From contig OU612068.1 in NCBI GenBank assembly GCA_914767715.1, forward strand, positions 9,424,001-9,488,000: a DNA stretch of 64,000 bases. Direction: 5' to 3'. Position 1 is the first letter of the stretch. Each line of letters opens with the position of its first letter. Source of the stretch: Membranipora membranacea (Eukaryota; Bryozoa; Gymnolaemata; Cheilostomatida; Membraniporidae). Position numbers and translations under genes: made by a program. Under the pieces are notes generated by a model that had not been told where the DNA came from, made no database searches, and saw nothing but the letters and a program-made list of their open reading frames with translations. Shown here in pieces: positions 24,201 to 36,668 of this stretch.

Positions 24201-27200
24201 AGCTGGCGTATGTTTTCTTGGATTATAGTGAAATTCTGCAAGCGAGATATCCAACTCCTTGAAGCTATTTATGCAGTCATCTGATACATACTTTAACGAT
24301 TCAGTCAAGTTATTGGTATATTTTTTTACGAAGGTTTTGTCTAGTTTAGAGTGATGATATATCACTGATAGATTAGCCTTCGTGCAGCTGTCCCATAAAA
24401 AGTGCACATCCTGTCCTGCTCTGTTGTATATAAGTAGAAGAAGTAGGCAGTTCTCTCCTCTAAATCTCGCTCCTGCAATGTCTTTGTCCGTTAATGAGAA
24501 CTCCTTTGGCACTACCGCTTTGCAGTTGTAGCTAAGCAATGCTCTGCATAGTTGAATCAACGATAACGTAATTGCCACTACATGCATAGAAATATCCATG
24601 TCTTTGCCTGATGCGCCACATCTGCTCCACAATAGTAAGCGCAGCCTTGACCCTCACACAGAGTTACTAAGGGCGAGTCTCAGATGTGATGTCATCGTTA
24701 GTACTGGCCTCCTTTTGTCGAATAATTGCTGGCTAATACTTGGTTTGGTACAAATTTGATATATTTATTTTGGTACTGCTTTTGAAGTTTTTTATTCCCT
24801 AATTTTTTATATCCAACCTGTATTAGGTTGATAACATCGAAAGTATGGCACACAAATAATACAAAATAAAAGGAGTCTGAGTTGCATTAGTTGAAAAATA
24901 GCATATAGAATTAAAAAAGGCGTTTTGTCTCGTGGTGGTCCTAGACTTGGTTGTGTAGTAGTTGATACTGGAATTTCAATGGCAGGAAATTTTAGGTGAT
25001 TTGCAACGATGTGAGGACATAACTGGTTTAAAAGGTGATAGCTCACGATCTCTCAAGTATATTCTGTAGTTCAGTTGATGCATCACTGTTGTAGGAGCTG
25101 AAAAGATCAGACCAGCTTTGTGCAGGGAAACTCTTACAAGGACGTGGGGCAGACATGACTGAACAGAAGTTAGATAGTATCCTTGAGGAGCACATCAAAC
25201 TAAGGGGTTATATGAGAACTCGCCAAACCAAACACCAAGTAGAAGCATACTATCAGGTAGTGTAAACTGACAGCATTATTTATGCACTTCAATTTTCCAT
25301 TATTATAGTCATATTATTTTGATCGAATATAACATCTACCCCAGAGGAGAAAATATTATGTAGAGTATAGTGTAACTAGTTCAGTCTATTGGTGTGACTA
25401 AATCGAAGTGTTCAGACGGCTGTAACTGCGTACTAGTGTCATTGTATTAGCAAACATTCATTTTAAAATAGATGTTTATGTTTATGTAATGCCGCAAACC
25501 TACACTTTATCGCCTGTGAATACGTCACTCCTGAAGGGTACAATACAGTCTTGAGTCGCTAGGATGTCTTAACAGAGTATGGTGACCATTCAACTCTCCC
25601 AGATATAAATGGCTTGCGACCTCAATTTACTCTTTCATCCCCAATTTCACATCATTGCTAACTTTGTCTTTTTTGCAGGTCCAAGCAAGTATCAGGGCGA
25701 ACCCAGGGCTCTACAAATCTACTGTAACAACAACGCCTCAACCACAACAAGCACAAGTCATCATAGCCCAACACCCCATAGTGCAACGCTTACCTCCTAT
25801 ATCTCAGGCAAAATTGAAGAAAATCGGACCGACTCGTGGTAGGACAGTTACAGTAGGCTCTGACAATCACATTGTACCTCAGCAACAACAGACTTTAGGT
25901 CTACCAAAGGTTGGAGGCTATGGCTCCAAGCAAGCAACTAATTTTAGAGGCTCACCAATAGTAGAAAGTGATCCAGAGGACGGTGCTGCTGACTTACAAG
26001 ATGGAAAGCTTGCACTTAAACCTCGACAGTTAGAAAGTGCCTCCATATGGGCTCAAAGCTCGTTGAAGGTAGAATCAAGTGACAGTGAGGATGAACAGAA
26101 TCACTTTAGCAAGCGCACTCAGCAATCAACAAGTACCTTTGCTTCATCTGCGGCGACACAACAAAACTCAGCTCCAGTTGGGTTTACTATTGTCAGTGCA
26201 AATCCGAAATATATAGCTAACGTTATCTTTGGTCCAACTCCGACAGCAATCCCAGCTAGCTCTTCAAATGTCGCCCACCAGGCTAATATACCTGAAGTAT
26301 CCAAGCGAATGAATGATCCTCAAATTATCAATGAATCATCTGAAAGTGAAGATGATGGGAACTCAACCGATATGCTAAGGACAGGGGTTTTTCCTGGCAT
26401 GGTTTCAAGCAGACTCTCTCAATTCAACACCGCTGAACAACACAACCAAAGCACTAACTCTGACTTAGACAAGCTGAATGGTTTCGAGAAAAGATTGCAA
26501 TCTAACAGCTCAGAGAACAGACAGAAGAAAACAGAGGATATGTATGCTGAAGATTATGATGATGACTTTGAGGACGAGGATTTAGTAGCTCACTATCAGC
26601 GGACGCTGGGAGGTTGGTGATGAGTGGACAGGGTGCCAAAAAATCGAATTGTTGCCATAGATGAACACAAATAAATAAAGTTGGAACTTTGCATTGTATT
26701 TATTTACCTGTAAATTGTCACATCTTGCCCATTGCGGTTCGACAAGTTATAAATTCTGATTTTTGTATGGTAGAATCTTCAAAGGTACCTTGCATCAGAT
26801 ATGAAGTAGTCTAAGTGCTCAGACCGTTCCATTACGAGTTAGTGGCATTGTGTGTTTGATAACGTAATGCCACAAACTCGCAATGCAGCCGTCTGAGCAC
26901 TAAGACTAGCTATGAAGTGACAATACGCAAATGCTGAAACAAGCACATGTTACACATTTTTAGCTGGAGCAGTGTCGGAGGATGGGGAGAGTATGACATC
27001 ATCAGATAGAGTGCTGTCTAGTAGAGCAGACAACTCAAGTTCATCTGAGAGTGAAGATGAGCAAGAACCTAGAAAACTGGTAGGTTACTCCCACAGACAT
27101 AGTTTGCTGTAACATATCATACAAATTCACTTAAATTCAATAGCATTGCAGATAGGTTGTAGAGGTACCCTACTAGAATATTCAGATATTTACGTGGTTA

Positions 27201-30200
27201 CCGTAAACTAATTCATACAGTCATAATATTTTCCTCTAAGTCGGTTGTTGCACTAGCAGCCTTGTCGCATGGTCATAAAAAAGTGGCTACGTGACAAGGC
27301 AAGTGCACTAGCTATTGAAAGCCACCAAGTTTATTATCAGATTGAACATGGCTGCTATTTATGAACAATATCTTTTTTTTTATGAATTTTTTGCCTTTCT
27401 TTCACTCAGGTTGCTAGTGCAAAACTCAACAATGATCTCACCGATGCAATCTGGGAAAACAAAGAGGACATGAATCCTCAGGAGTTTAAAGCATTGATAT
27501 CTATGTGGCAAGAAAAGAATAACGATATCAAACAATCAGGAGAGGTGGAGGATATACAGCGAGTTAATGGTAGAGTGCTTTGGCAAAGAGCAAAGGACCG
27601 AGTCATGTATGACGCAATAGTGAGTGAAATCATTAAAGGTATAAGCTTTTTTTTATTTTTATCTCCGGTCTATGTGTTGAAGGAGTCTTGCTAATTTGAT
27701 CAGTTTTATTTGATTCACTTGTCTGCAAAGCGTTATGTTGTGTAATAAAATCTAGTCATGACTGAAAATAAGTGTTCTTGTTTATGAGATGTTGGTACAC
27801 ATTACAGGAAAATGCTGGAGTCCAAAATTCATCTGATGAAGAGGAAGACAGTGGGGTCTCTGATGGATGGACACAGAGTGCAGGTAGGGGAGTGTCTGCA
27901 AGTATGCAGACGTCCCTCACTAGAAATCAGAGTGCCTCTGTACAAACAGATGCTATGGGAGTGGATGCTGAGACGCTGGTAGATGAATTCTTGACTGATG
28001 ATTCAGAAAAAAAGGTGAGGTCACTCAGTAAAAAAACAATGTACTACTGAAACATAGTAGACAAAGAATGCACCATTTTTTAACTCACGCACCTTGACAA
28101 ACAAACGGATGGGTGGGAATGATTACAGCGTCTAGGAAACCTTCTAAAATGAGGCTTCCTTGATAAAAAGAATTTGGAAACATGTTAAGTTGTAAGTGCC
28201 CCAACATGGAATTCTATCAACATCATATAAACTTTTTATTTTCAATGCAGAAAATAAAGAAAATGGACAGAGAGCTGGCTGAGCAGTTATTCAGTGGAGA
28301 ACTTAATGAGGACGAGATTAAGGAACTCTTGGCAAGAAATAGAGCTAATATAGAAAGGCTAAGATTGGAAAGAGAGGCTAAGCGCCTCAAGTCTCTGGAT
28401 TTAATGAGGGAGAAGAAAAACAGAAAGAAACATCAGGCTGCTGATGAGGTGAGCTGCGGTGTATAGCACATGTTAAAAATGTTGTGTCATCTGAAACAAC
28501 AGGGTGGGGAGGGTATGAGAAATCTCATCTAGTTATTTGGGTGGAAATATCTGCCTATGGTAAATGATAATAATATTCCACGTCTTGACGGGAGTAATAG
28601 TGATAAACTTGAAATTCAAAGACCAGATGCAACTTCATAATTATTTCTGTGTAACATTCCTACCAACCATAAACATCTAAGTTTGAGTAGATATAGATAG
28701 ATATATATATTTATGGTCATAACAATAAATAGCTATGGCTCCATTTTAATTATATACCCATAAGTGACTGGGTATGACATCTGTGCTCAACTTTACATTG
28801 GATATAGTTTCTAATTGTAAGATGGAAATAATATTTCAACCATTATAAAACTGATTTCAGGGTGAAACAGCCATGGATGAAGAAACAAAAGAGAAAATTG
28901 AACAGATAGAAGAGAAAGTAAAGAGAAAACTAATTAAACATCGAGACAATATCAGCGAAAAGGATGTGAAGCGTTTGCTGAATGAAGCAAGGAAACAGCA
29001 GGATGACATCATCAGACAAAGAAATATAGAGCGGGTCAAACAGAATGAAATGATGAGAAAAAGATTGCTGGAGAAAAAGCTTGCAAAGGTAAGTTACATA
29101 CAAAAGCAATTTCTAGGAGAATCATGGCATTATTTTGATACATTATCAGTAATGGCCGATGTCATGGGTAGTGGACAGTGGTTGGCAACAGCACAGTTTC
29201 TCTCAAAGCCGAGCGCACATTGCTCAAGGCCGTATAATCAGAATGTAACATAAAATCTACTAGATGTATTTTTTGCTTTATATCATATCATGGAAAAAAT
29301 TGGAAATGCAAAAAAAACAGAACATCATGTCATTGAGTGATACTGTAATTTTTTCAGAACAAAGATAGCGGGGAAGGAGACAGCAGTGGGCCAAAAAAGG
29401 TAAGTAAACCCATTATTATATTGCAACATAATATTCTGCCGGATGGTGTAATATGTGATTACCAGGGTGATGGTGTTGTATCACTCTACTGATTTACCTT
29501 AGAGAAGTAAAATGCTTGTCATTCAAATAATTTCTTTAACCTGTGATGTTTCATTCTCATAGAGTGCTGAAGACGACTTTTACAGCAATCTACAAACCCG
29601 GCTTGCAGCTGGAGATCTTACTCATGAACAGTTCAAAAGGCTCATTGAGAAACATTTGAACGAGCTGAGTCAAAAGAGCAAGCCTAAACCTGCAATACAA
29701 GAGGTAAAGCTGAACTTATGATGATATAATTCCTTTTGGCAAATAACTTCTTTTCCTAGCCGAAGCCACTTCAATTATATCAAAGTTACTTCCCCTTGTC
29801 ATAAAAGAAGACAACTTTTTGTTCTTACCACACTGCTAACAGATCGACTCTGTACCGTAGCAACAGTGCCACAAACTTGACCTAATTACATTCTGTCTAT
29901 AGAAGCTAACTTTTATCATGCTCGAGTGGGGAGACTTTTCAGTTTGAGAACTCAAGCACATTTGAATTAGTTCAGTCGCTGCAGTGCAAAGATAACCAAC
30001 CTGAATTGATTGGTGCACATGCCCTAAGTGGTTCTTACCCTGAGTATTTATGTCATACTAGCTTCATTGCTGCATCACATTATATTTTCTCTGTATGAAG
30101 GATGAGAGCCAGATGAAGGAAGCCAGAGCTAAAAGAGCTTCTTCAATAGTGAAAAAGTCACATGAGAAGAACAGGGCAATCCTGGATATGAGACAAAGAG

Positions 30201-30271
30201 AAAGAGACAACGCCAGAGCTGAACTCAAACAGAAGAGAAAGATGAAGCGAGAGAAACCTTCTTTAGTCTGA
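21289..30271 (+). CDS. Unrecognised large acidic coiled-coil protein (~1041 aa)
   Basis: Fourteen exons keep one phase: 21289-21526, 21693-21937, 22333-22479, 22688-22774, 25095-25256, 25679-26612, 26964-27079, 27410-27619, 27808-28014, 28251-28448, 28861-29088, 29358-29399, 29563-29703, 30101-30271. The N-terminus is rich in Pro, Gln, Tyr and His (PVQQYPPRQQHQQH). Residues ~80-290 have helical blocks (REGEAFIAEMEQKRQ; MTEQKLDSILEEHIKLRGYM). The long exon 25679-26612 is low-complexity with Ser/Asp/Glu clusters (ESSDSEDEQ; NESSESEDDG) resembling casein kinase 2 sites. The last third is highly charged helix and coiled coil, with a recurring short pattern: ELAEQLFSGELNEDEIKELL and LQTRLAAGDLTHEQFKRLI. 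No enzyme domain, signal peptide or membrane segment. I do not recognise the family. The start follows a possible acceptor, so an upstream coding exon is not excluded. Confidence 0.8.
22874..24599 (-). CDS. Group III (bee-venom-type) secreted phospholipase A2, nested in an intron
   Basis: Three exons in phase: 24599-24143, 23545-23311, 23141-22874, about 319 residues. The start chosen gives a signal-peptide-like N-terminus (MHVVAITLSLIQLCRALLS); the frame is open to an ATG at 24632. About 130 residues of Cys-containing sequence with no recognised domain follow. The PLA2 domain has TKYCGVSNIASSYGDVG, corresponding to the Ca-binding W/YCG.G.A region with altered glycines, and the active-site CCREHDQC with the catalytic His-Asp pair. 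Next are HCHCDKKF, WCLKKM and LDMKCF, matching the disulphide-bonded core of group III enzymes. Known activity: Ca-dependent release of sn-2 fatty acids from phospholipids, extracellular. The whole gene lies inside intron 22775-25094 of the coiled-coil gene, on the opposite strand. The Ca-loop departures (C-G-V-S-N rather than CG.GN) leave activity uncertain. Confidence 0.85.
25398..25505. repeat. Decayed copy of the 26808-26906 MITE
   Basis: GTGTTCAGACGGCTGTAACTG and GTAATGCCGCAAACC correspond to parts of the element at 26808-26906 in the same order, with a longer diverged middle. It lies in the adjacent intron 25257-25678. Confidence 0.5.
26808..26906. mobile_element. ~100-bp MITE
   Basis: Ends AGTCTAAGTGCTCAGAC and GTCTGAGCACTAAGACT are inverted repeats with one mismatch, and the interior is partly self-complementary (GTGGCATT/AATGCCAC). 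TATGAAGT occurs just left (26800-26807) and just right (26911-26918), an 8-bp duplication if the right terminus extends 4 bp. It lies in an intron of the coiled-coil gene. Confidence 0.7.
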
Positions 30272-31072
30272 GCACAAGCACGTAAACTGATGTTAAAAAA
30301 AATCTGACCACAATCATTAACCGAAGAAACCGCCATCTCTACAGCCATGTCTCTAGTAATTGTCAATACATTAAAGGATTGATATTAATTTTACTTCATT
30401 GGTAGAGTAAGATACACTTCTGTCTCACTAAAAGAATATTGATGAGTAAAGCTATTTTTCTATTTGATGAAAGAAATCCGTCAAATTTATGCAGCCAGCT
30501 ATATGTTTTATTTATGTTTATATAATAGTGAAGCTAGTAGTAAAAACATATCATGTTTAAAATTTAATTCTCATTTTTCACAGCCATAACACATTTCATA
30601 CTCCATATTTTTATATACTGATAATTGATTAGCAATTACTCAAATAAAATATAAACTGAAAATAGCTGAGGGTTTGCAGAATTATAGAAGTTACTTTCCC
30701 CCAGTTGTCAAGCTATGACACTATAACTAATTGGTTTAAAAAAAATTGTACCCATACTGGTGAAAGTGAGCATCATGTCCTGATATTTATGTATGAAAAA
30801 TGCATAGGATCAATTTAAAGCATCACAGCTGAGTGAATTCAGTGCATGCAGCATTGATACAGATATACCCAACAGTGTCTCTACACAAGCCCAGCTGTTT
30901 CAGATAAGACTAGCATAACATATTCTTCGTAAATAGAAATTATTCGGTAAAAGCATCATGATGAGCGGGAAATTGTAAAATAGGGACAATTCTGCCTACA
31001 TATATATCTGTATCAAAGGTTTATAAAAGCTTTTCTGTCATCTCCCGATATGACTTCACACCCCATACTACA
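30272..31072. other. Intergenic, convergent 3' ends
   Basis: 3' UTR space of the coiled-coil gene (+) and UBE2C (-). AT-rich with no additional gene or repeat recognised. ATTAAA at 30371 and AATAAA near 30642 could be poly(A) signals of the plus-strand gene. Confidence 0.5.
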
Positions 31073-33560
31073 TTATGAGGTAGCACCTGCGTTGTCTTTC
31101 ATATATTTTTCATGTAAGAACTTCTTATATGCCTCTTGATTTCTCCAGAGCTCAGCTGCATGTGTGTTGAGGGGACTGTCATTATTGGGCTCTGTCAAAA
31201 GATACAAACTATAATCAACTATGGAGTATCTTTAACAAGTTGCTATCTATTACAATAATCAACAAAAAATTGAAACTAAATCAAGGGTCTAAAATAAGAA
31301 TCTAGATTATATCACGCACCTGCATCGCAGTTATAACACAGGAAGCTATAGCCTTATGAATATATTGTATAACAGATTATTTTGTATTTAGCGTTGGTCA
31401 AGTCCGACAAATTATTGAGAGAAGTGACCCTTGTTACACAAGAAACAGTGTTGTTTCTAACATTTATAGGGGCCTACTTGTCGATTCAAGTTACGATCTT
31501 AAATAACATATTTCCAGACAGAACGCATTTGTTATTTTTTCTGTGATTCATATAAGTAAGTTCTTACCTCCGAGTAGACTCTGTAGCGATAACAGGAGTG
31601 CCTTCACATCATAAGCTGATGACCACTGTTCTTTGAGGATGTCTAAGCAGATATTACCAAATTTGTCTACATTTGGATGATAGCAGGAGGTCGTGAACTT
31701 GACTGTTGGAGCTGTGTAGGGATAATCACTTGGAAACTCCAATGACAGTTTATATTTGAGTCCGTGGTACACCTGAAAGAGGAACATAAACAGAATGAAC
31801 AATAATGAGCACTGAAGACAAGTATGGGGCTAATAATCAGTCTTGGTGAGTATTGGGTAACAAGATATGGAAAAAGTTCAAAAAGCTGAGAAAAAAAGAT
31901 CAAGCAGGGATTTTGCTCATAGCTGTTGAGTCTGTCTCAAAAAGCGATCTACTAAGACTAAACTTTAGTCAAGGATCAAGAAGCAAAATTTAATTTTAAG
32001 TGAGTTCCTCAGGCGTAGGCATGGTCAGTAACTGTAAATTGCTGAACAGGCTGAACGGACTGAACAGCTGAACAGAATTTCTCAGACTAAAATTATTTTT
32101 TGTATTCTTTTCTCTGGCTGACTATCACTTCTCAAACACATTCCTCCTAACCAAAAGATTTATTGAGTCTCTAAGTTCCTGTTGGCACCTAATATAACCA
32201 AATGAAGGCAAGCAAATGAAGCAATCAGTGTGCCAATTCTGACAAAATCTGATGGTGTTCAGGAAACCAGAAACATTATCCAACTCAACCTTCCATCTAT
32301 GAGCCAGTCTTGACAAGCTTTGTTATAGGGATGGATGTGAATAAAATTGAAAGAAACCTAGGCAAACGCAAACTTAAAATAAATAAATTAAAGAGCAGAA
32401 TGCAAGGAATTGTCCACGCTTGTGCAAAATTAGCCAATCATGTAAAGAATCAAACAAATAGTAGTCTGAGAAATCTGTTCAGCCCGTTCAGCAATTTACA
32501 GTTACCGGGCATGGTCGCATTGCCAACTGAGTCCAGGGACAGTTAATTCTGGTCTATGGTCTCTGATTGGACTCAGTTTAGTTGACTTACTGTACTTTCA
32601 GGACCTTCGATTGTTCCGATCCATTTAAACAGGTTGTCATTATCGGGGAAGGCGGAAACACCTTTACTACCTGACATCATAAGAGCCATCAACTCATTCT
32701 GTAATCTGTAATTATCAGAGGATAAAGTGAAATTGAAGATGTCAGAGTCATAATAGATCTAGGTAATGTATAACGCAGCCACACAGAGCTGTGATATATG
32801 GTAAGCAGAACATCAGTGTGCCACATATAGACACACATGTAGACAAGACAGATTGTCAGAAAGATCCCTGACATGTCTCATTCGTCAGAATTATAGACAT
32901 CTAACTGTAAGCCGGTCATGGGCACCCCTGTCAATAATCTGACGGAGATGAGCTTTACCCGACTGGAAGGTAGGTCATCTGAATCTTAATGGTACAGCTT
33001 AGGATGGGCCTTAGAAATATAGGCCTAGAAATGTTATAATAAGGGTCTCATTCAATGAGCATAGCATAAAACTGAATAGTAAATAGGTTAGGTGTGCCTT
33101 AGGCTTTTGTAAGGCTTAGGCAGGCAAACTTGCCAACTGTTGAGCCAATTTGCATAATTAGGCCTGTAGTATGTTGAAAGTGATTGCAGAAACAGACCAT
33201 CCAATGCCACCTCTCATCACTGATGACTGGGCAGTTGAAAGGATACAGACAGAGTGAATGGGCTAAGCACACCAAATAATTAGGACTAACTTACTAAGGA
33301 AGGGAGCCAATTTCCTATTCCCGCTTAGGACCTAGACATAATACCATTGACATTTACCCATGTCCATCATTACATACCAATGACTAAGCTAAGGGAAAGG
33401 CAACAGTACTACTCACCAAGTCAGTACCAGTTCAATCCTTACTCTTAGTTAGTCTTAACTAATTTTACACAATTTTTTGATGATGAACCACTTACCTTTT
33501 GGTCACTGAATGTCCATCTCTTTTAGAAGGAGTGGTAGTCCCTTTCTTGGCTACAGACAT
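31073..33560 (-). CDS. UBE2C: UBE2C, APC/C-specific ubiquitin-conjugating enzyme E2
   Basis: Four exons in phase: 33560-33496, 32705-32591, 31772-31568, 31191-31073, encoding 167 residues (the human protein has 179). The short basic N-terminus ([16 protein letters not shown]) is the UBE2C-type extension. The UBC fold follows: [20 protein letters not shown], the [13 protein letters not shown] strand, [21 protein letters not shown], and active-site NICLDILK with the catalytic Cys preceded by [31 protein letters not shown] closes the domain. These blocks are near-identical to UBE2C of other animals. Known role: transfers ubiquitin to cyclin B and other mitotic substrates with the anaphase-promoting complex. 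A hAT-like element sits in the intron between exons 2 and 3. Confidence 0.96.
32026..32507. mobile_element. 482-bp non-autonomous hAT-like element
   Basis: Terminal inverted repeats CAGTAACTGTAAATTGCTGAAC (left, first position differs on the right) continue for about 60 bp with small indels, including CTGAACAG units and TTTCTCAGACTA. An exact 8-bp target duplication GGCATGGT flanks it (32018-32025 and 32508-32515). Eight-bp duplications are the hAT hallmark. No transposase frame. It is inserted in a UBE2C intron. Confidence 0.88.
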
Positions 33561-34044
33561 TTCTACAAGTCACAGCTCCACAGGTAGTTTTGAGATTGGA
33601 GAAGAATGGAATTCACTGACAAACCAAGACAGAGCCTCTAGACCGTTTGACTCAGCTGTTTTTTATTGATTTGCAATTCTGTGTTCAAAATTAACAAGAA
33701 ATTAATTATCCAATCAAGGCAAAGATTACATTATTACTAAATTTGATTGGGTCGCTGTATAAAGTTTTGATTGGGCCAAATTTGGTACAACCCTCTCCAT
33801 GAGAAGACAACCCTGTAAATAGTAGCAATGAGATGTGGTGTAGACAGGGGAGGGTGGTGTAGATAATTATCCCACTTTCTGGTATGAGTATACACATTGA
33901 AACCTGAAACATGAAACAGAAATATTAAAAACTGGGTCCTAGACACAATGCGATGATCTCAGAGTTTGTATGTTTGTCAATATCAGTGATTTTGAAGGAC
34001 TCAAAGGCTATTATGTATAATTTATTAGTAGCATCAAGGAGTGA
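33561..34044. other. Upstream region of UBE2C
   Basis: Non-coding; should contain the UBE2C promoter and 5' UTR. Nothing specific seen before the MULE boundary. Confidence 0.5.
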
Positions 34045-34052
34045 CATGGTAG

Positions 34053-34577
34053 GAATCTACGACATTTAGACCCAACAATTTAGACCCAACCAAATAGACC
34101 CACTACAAAATAGACCCAATACAAAATAAACCCACTACAAACTAGACCCAGAACAAACTAGACCCAATTTATCACGATTGACAAAGGCTGCAAAATCAAG
34201 TCTATACTCTCATAAAAGCTCTTTCCTGATTGGCCATGTTATTTAATCTTTCTTTTCCCACACCACCAGCTAAGCCCAAAGTTTTCATTGGTTGAATACT
34301 TGTTACCAAAAAGACCCAGCTATTTCATTGGTTCTCAACTAACTATAGTACTGGGTGATAAACTTCATGCTGTGATCAGTATTGTTATCCCGAAAAGAAA
34401 TTTATGATTAGAGGGGATTGTCCTCTTTATATGCATGGGTAGGAAATTTCAAATTTAGAAAATGCTTTCATATCAATAATCAGGGAGGGAATGATTTTTT
34501 CAGTTTTCACAATAAATTTAGACAACTATTTGTTAAACCAAACCTAATAATAAGTAATAGCGAACTGTTACTCCTTG
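34053..34577 (+). repeat. Left terminal inverted repeat of MULE
   Basis: Begins GAATCTACGACATTTAGACCC and contains seven or so TAGACCCA-like units before a unique part with TCATTGGTTGAATACTTG and GGGGATTGTCC. Each block has a counterpart, in inverted order, in 41358-41764. Confidence 0.85.
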
Positions 34578-34948
34578 TTTCCAGTATATACATACATATA
34601 TATGTATTCCATCAGTTATCCTGACTGTATATAGCCCAAAGCTATCGATTTTATTGCATGAGTGATTCAATTGTATTTAGGCAACAGGTTGTAGCGTGAT
34701 GATGAGAATGGGGCAGCTGAAATAAAGCTAATCCGTCGGTCTATATATTTTACTTTTTTCTTCAATTAACGCAAAAGGTTAAATTCCTGCAATAAACTTC
34801 TGAGTCAAGACATATTTTATATCAGAATCTCACTCTATTATGTAATATCAACATTGATCTACAGTTCATTGAACCAACAAGTGATGGTTTAGTTTTTGCA
34901 AAAAAAAATTACTGTTTCAACAGATCACAGGAACAGGTTGAGACGCAT

Positions 34949-36065
34949 TTATAAAAAACTGTTGGCACCATGTCTCCACAGTCTCTGCCAGTTCAGGTCT
35001 CTCTGATAGTTATCCCATGCCTGCTTTAGGGCGGCATCGCTAGCTACGTATTTCTTCAGCTGCTTGTTCAATATAATATTATTTTCCACCAATATTTGAA
35101 CAGTTTTAGTTGTCTCCAACTCGCTCCTCAGCACTGCCAACAACTCCCACAGCACCAGGTTTGGCTTGCCAGCATTTCTATTCAGTTTATTGTGCCATCC
35201 TATAAGCAGTCGCAAATTCCACATAAATTTCTATTATTACATTTTCATAATGCGTAACAATATTCACGCATAAGTTTGTCTATTGTGGTCCTCTTCAACA
35301 TTCATTCTAGGGAAGATAGGGTTAAGAAACGCATTTACCAAAAGACTGCAATTGTGCTAGCATTGCTGTAATTGGAAATCTTTTTAATTATTAACTATAT
35401 ATATATTCATATCAATGATAGCCACGCTTTAATGTGGAGTAAAACAAGGCTGTAAGTCAGTTAACAATCTCGTTTGTGACAACATCTTTAGGAAGAACAG
35501 CCAGGCCCATCACTCGCCTGACAAACCTCGTCACATCATCATTTATGTTGTATTTTACAACTAAATCTGTAGAAAGGCACAACAATAGGTATTTACAAAA
35601 CAAACTTGATTTCATAGGCGGCCCAAAAATGATTTAAATCGCTCATAGACCATGTCCCCTGCCTCTTTCTATTTCAATTGTGCCTACACTCAAGATCCTT
35701 GACTGAAGAGGTAGTTCAAGTAGAATCTGGAATTTGGCAATTGATAATGAGATAGTTAGATGTTTTATGATGTTATGCTTTAAGTAAGTTATGGTACTAA
35801 TGGCTTGTGACAACTAACAAAAATTATGTTAACTCTGGTGAAAGTTATGACTATATTTCCAAAACATAATAACCAGCTCACCATGTATACTTTGGACTTT
35901 TCTTCAGATTGCCTGACGGAAGTGAAACAGGCAGCCTTGTCTGTCACAGGCTGGGAGAACACTCCGTAGAGCTGGCCAAAGTCCTGTCTCAAAGTCGGTT
36001 ATTATTCTGCGTACCTTCTCCACTTTCTTGCTGCCTCTAATGACAGACAGCACTTCATTGAGAAC
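34949..36065 (-). pseudogene. MULE transposase remnant (three exon-like pieces)
   Basis: Piece 1 (36065-35882) encodes IITDFETGLWPALRSVLP then GCLFHFRQAI. This is the MULE core with the second catalytic Asp (TDFE) and the C-x-x-H-type GC.FHF.Q block; a stop codon interrupts it at 35904-35906. Piece 2 (35566-35457) continues in phase after a GT-AG intron with DVTRFVRRVMGLAVLP and ends in a stop. Piece 3 (about 35226-34949) encodes LLIGWHNKLNRNAGKPNL, the usual EGWHN C-terminal block, and ends at a stop. The N-terminal DNA-binding part is not recognised. Broken, so the element is presumably immobile by itself. Confidence 0.8.
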
Positions 36066-36668
36066 CTGTAATGGTAACAAAATGTTAAATAATTATTCAT
36101 CAGCCTGAACACCAAATGATTCAGTCAAACAATAGTGGCAACTTGTCTATTTATATCGAACTATGATAACTTCAATGTAGACAATGATTTTTATGGAACT
36201 CCGAGAATATTTTTTTTAACTTCATACTTTCTTTTTGGCCGATCAAAGTCACTCGGGCGACAAACAAGACCATGCCATTGAAAGAATATAATTCAAATTA
36301 AAAAGAAAAATACAAGATTAAAAGAATGATGAAGATACTGTGACAATTTTTTATCAGATAGGTGCCATACTTTCCATAATTTAATTGAGCCACTTAAACT
36401 ACAAACATACATAAATATCTACCTTCTATGATACCATCATCAATCTTGATTTGCACTTTCCCTTCCAACATTGGTTGAAGATCGTTCTCTTATTCTTCTG
36501 AAAAACATACTTTGACATTCAATAAATCTACGTTTGGCTCAGCTTCATAAAATCAATCCTTTATGATCGTTTTTGGTTGCTGTTGACTTTTTAAGTGAAC
36601 TTGGAGAAGGGCGCGGGCCAACAGATTGGCTGAAAAGTGCTCTGTGGATGTGTTGTAAGCGGAATTTG

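Noticed and set aside
27249-27316. GCACTAGC...GACAAGGC imperfect inverted repeat as a MITE
   Set aside because: Short and imperfect, with no target duplication. ACAAGGCTAG-like words recur elsewhere, but without structure.
27638-27638. Donor at 27639 for the exon starting 27410
   Set aside because: It would put the following exon out of frame; the GTGAGT at 27620 keeps the phase.
34060-34160. TAGACCCA units as a stand-alone satellite or telomere-like tract
   Set aside because: An inverted counterpart at 41640-41760 and the flanking CATGGTAG duplications show these are transposon ends.
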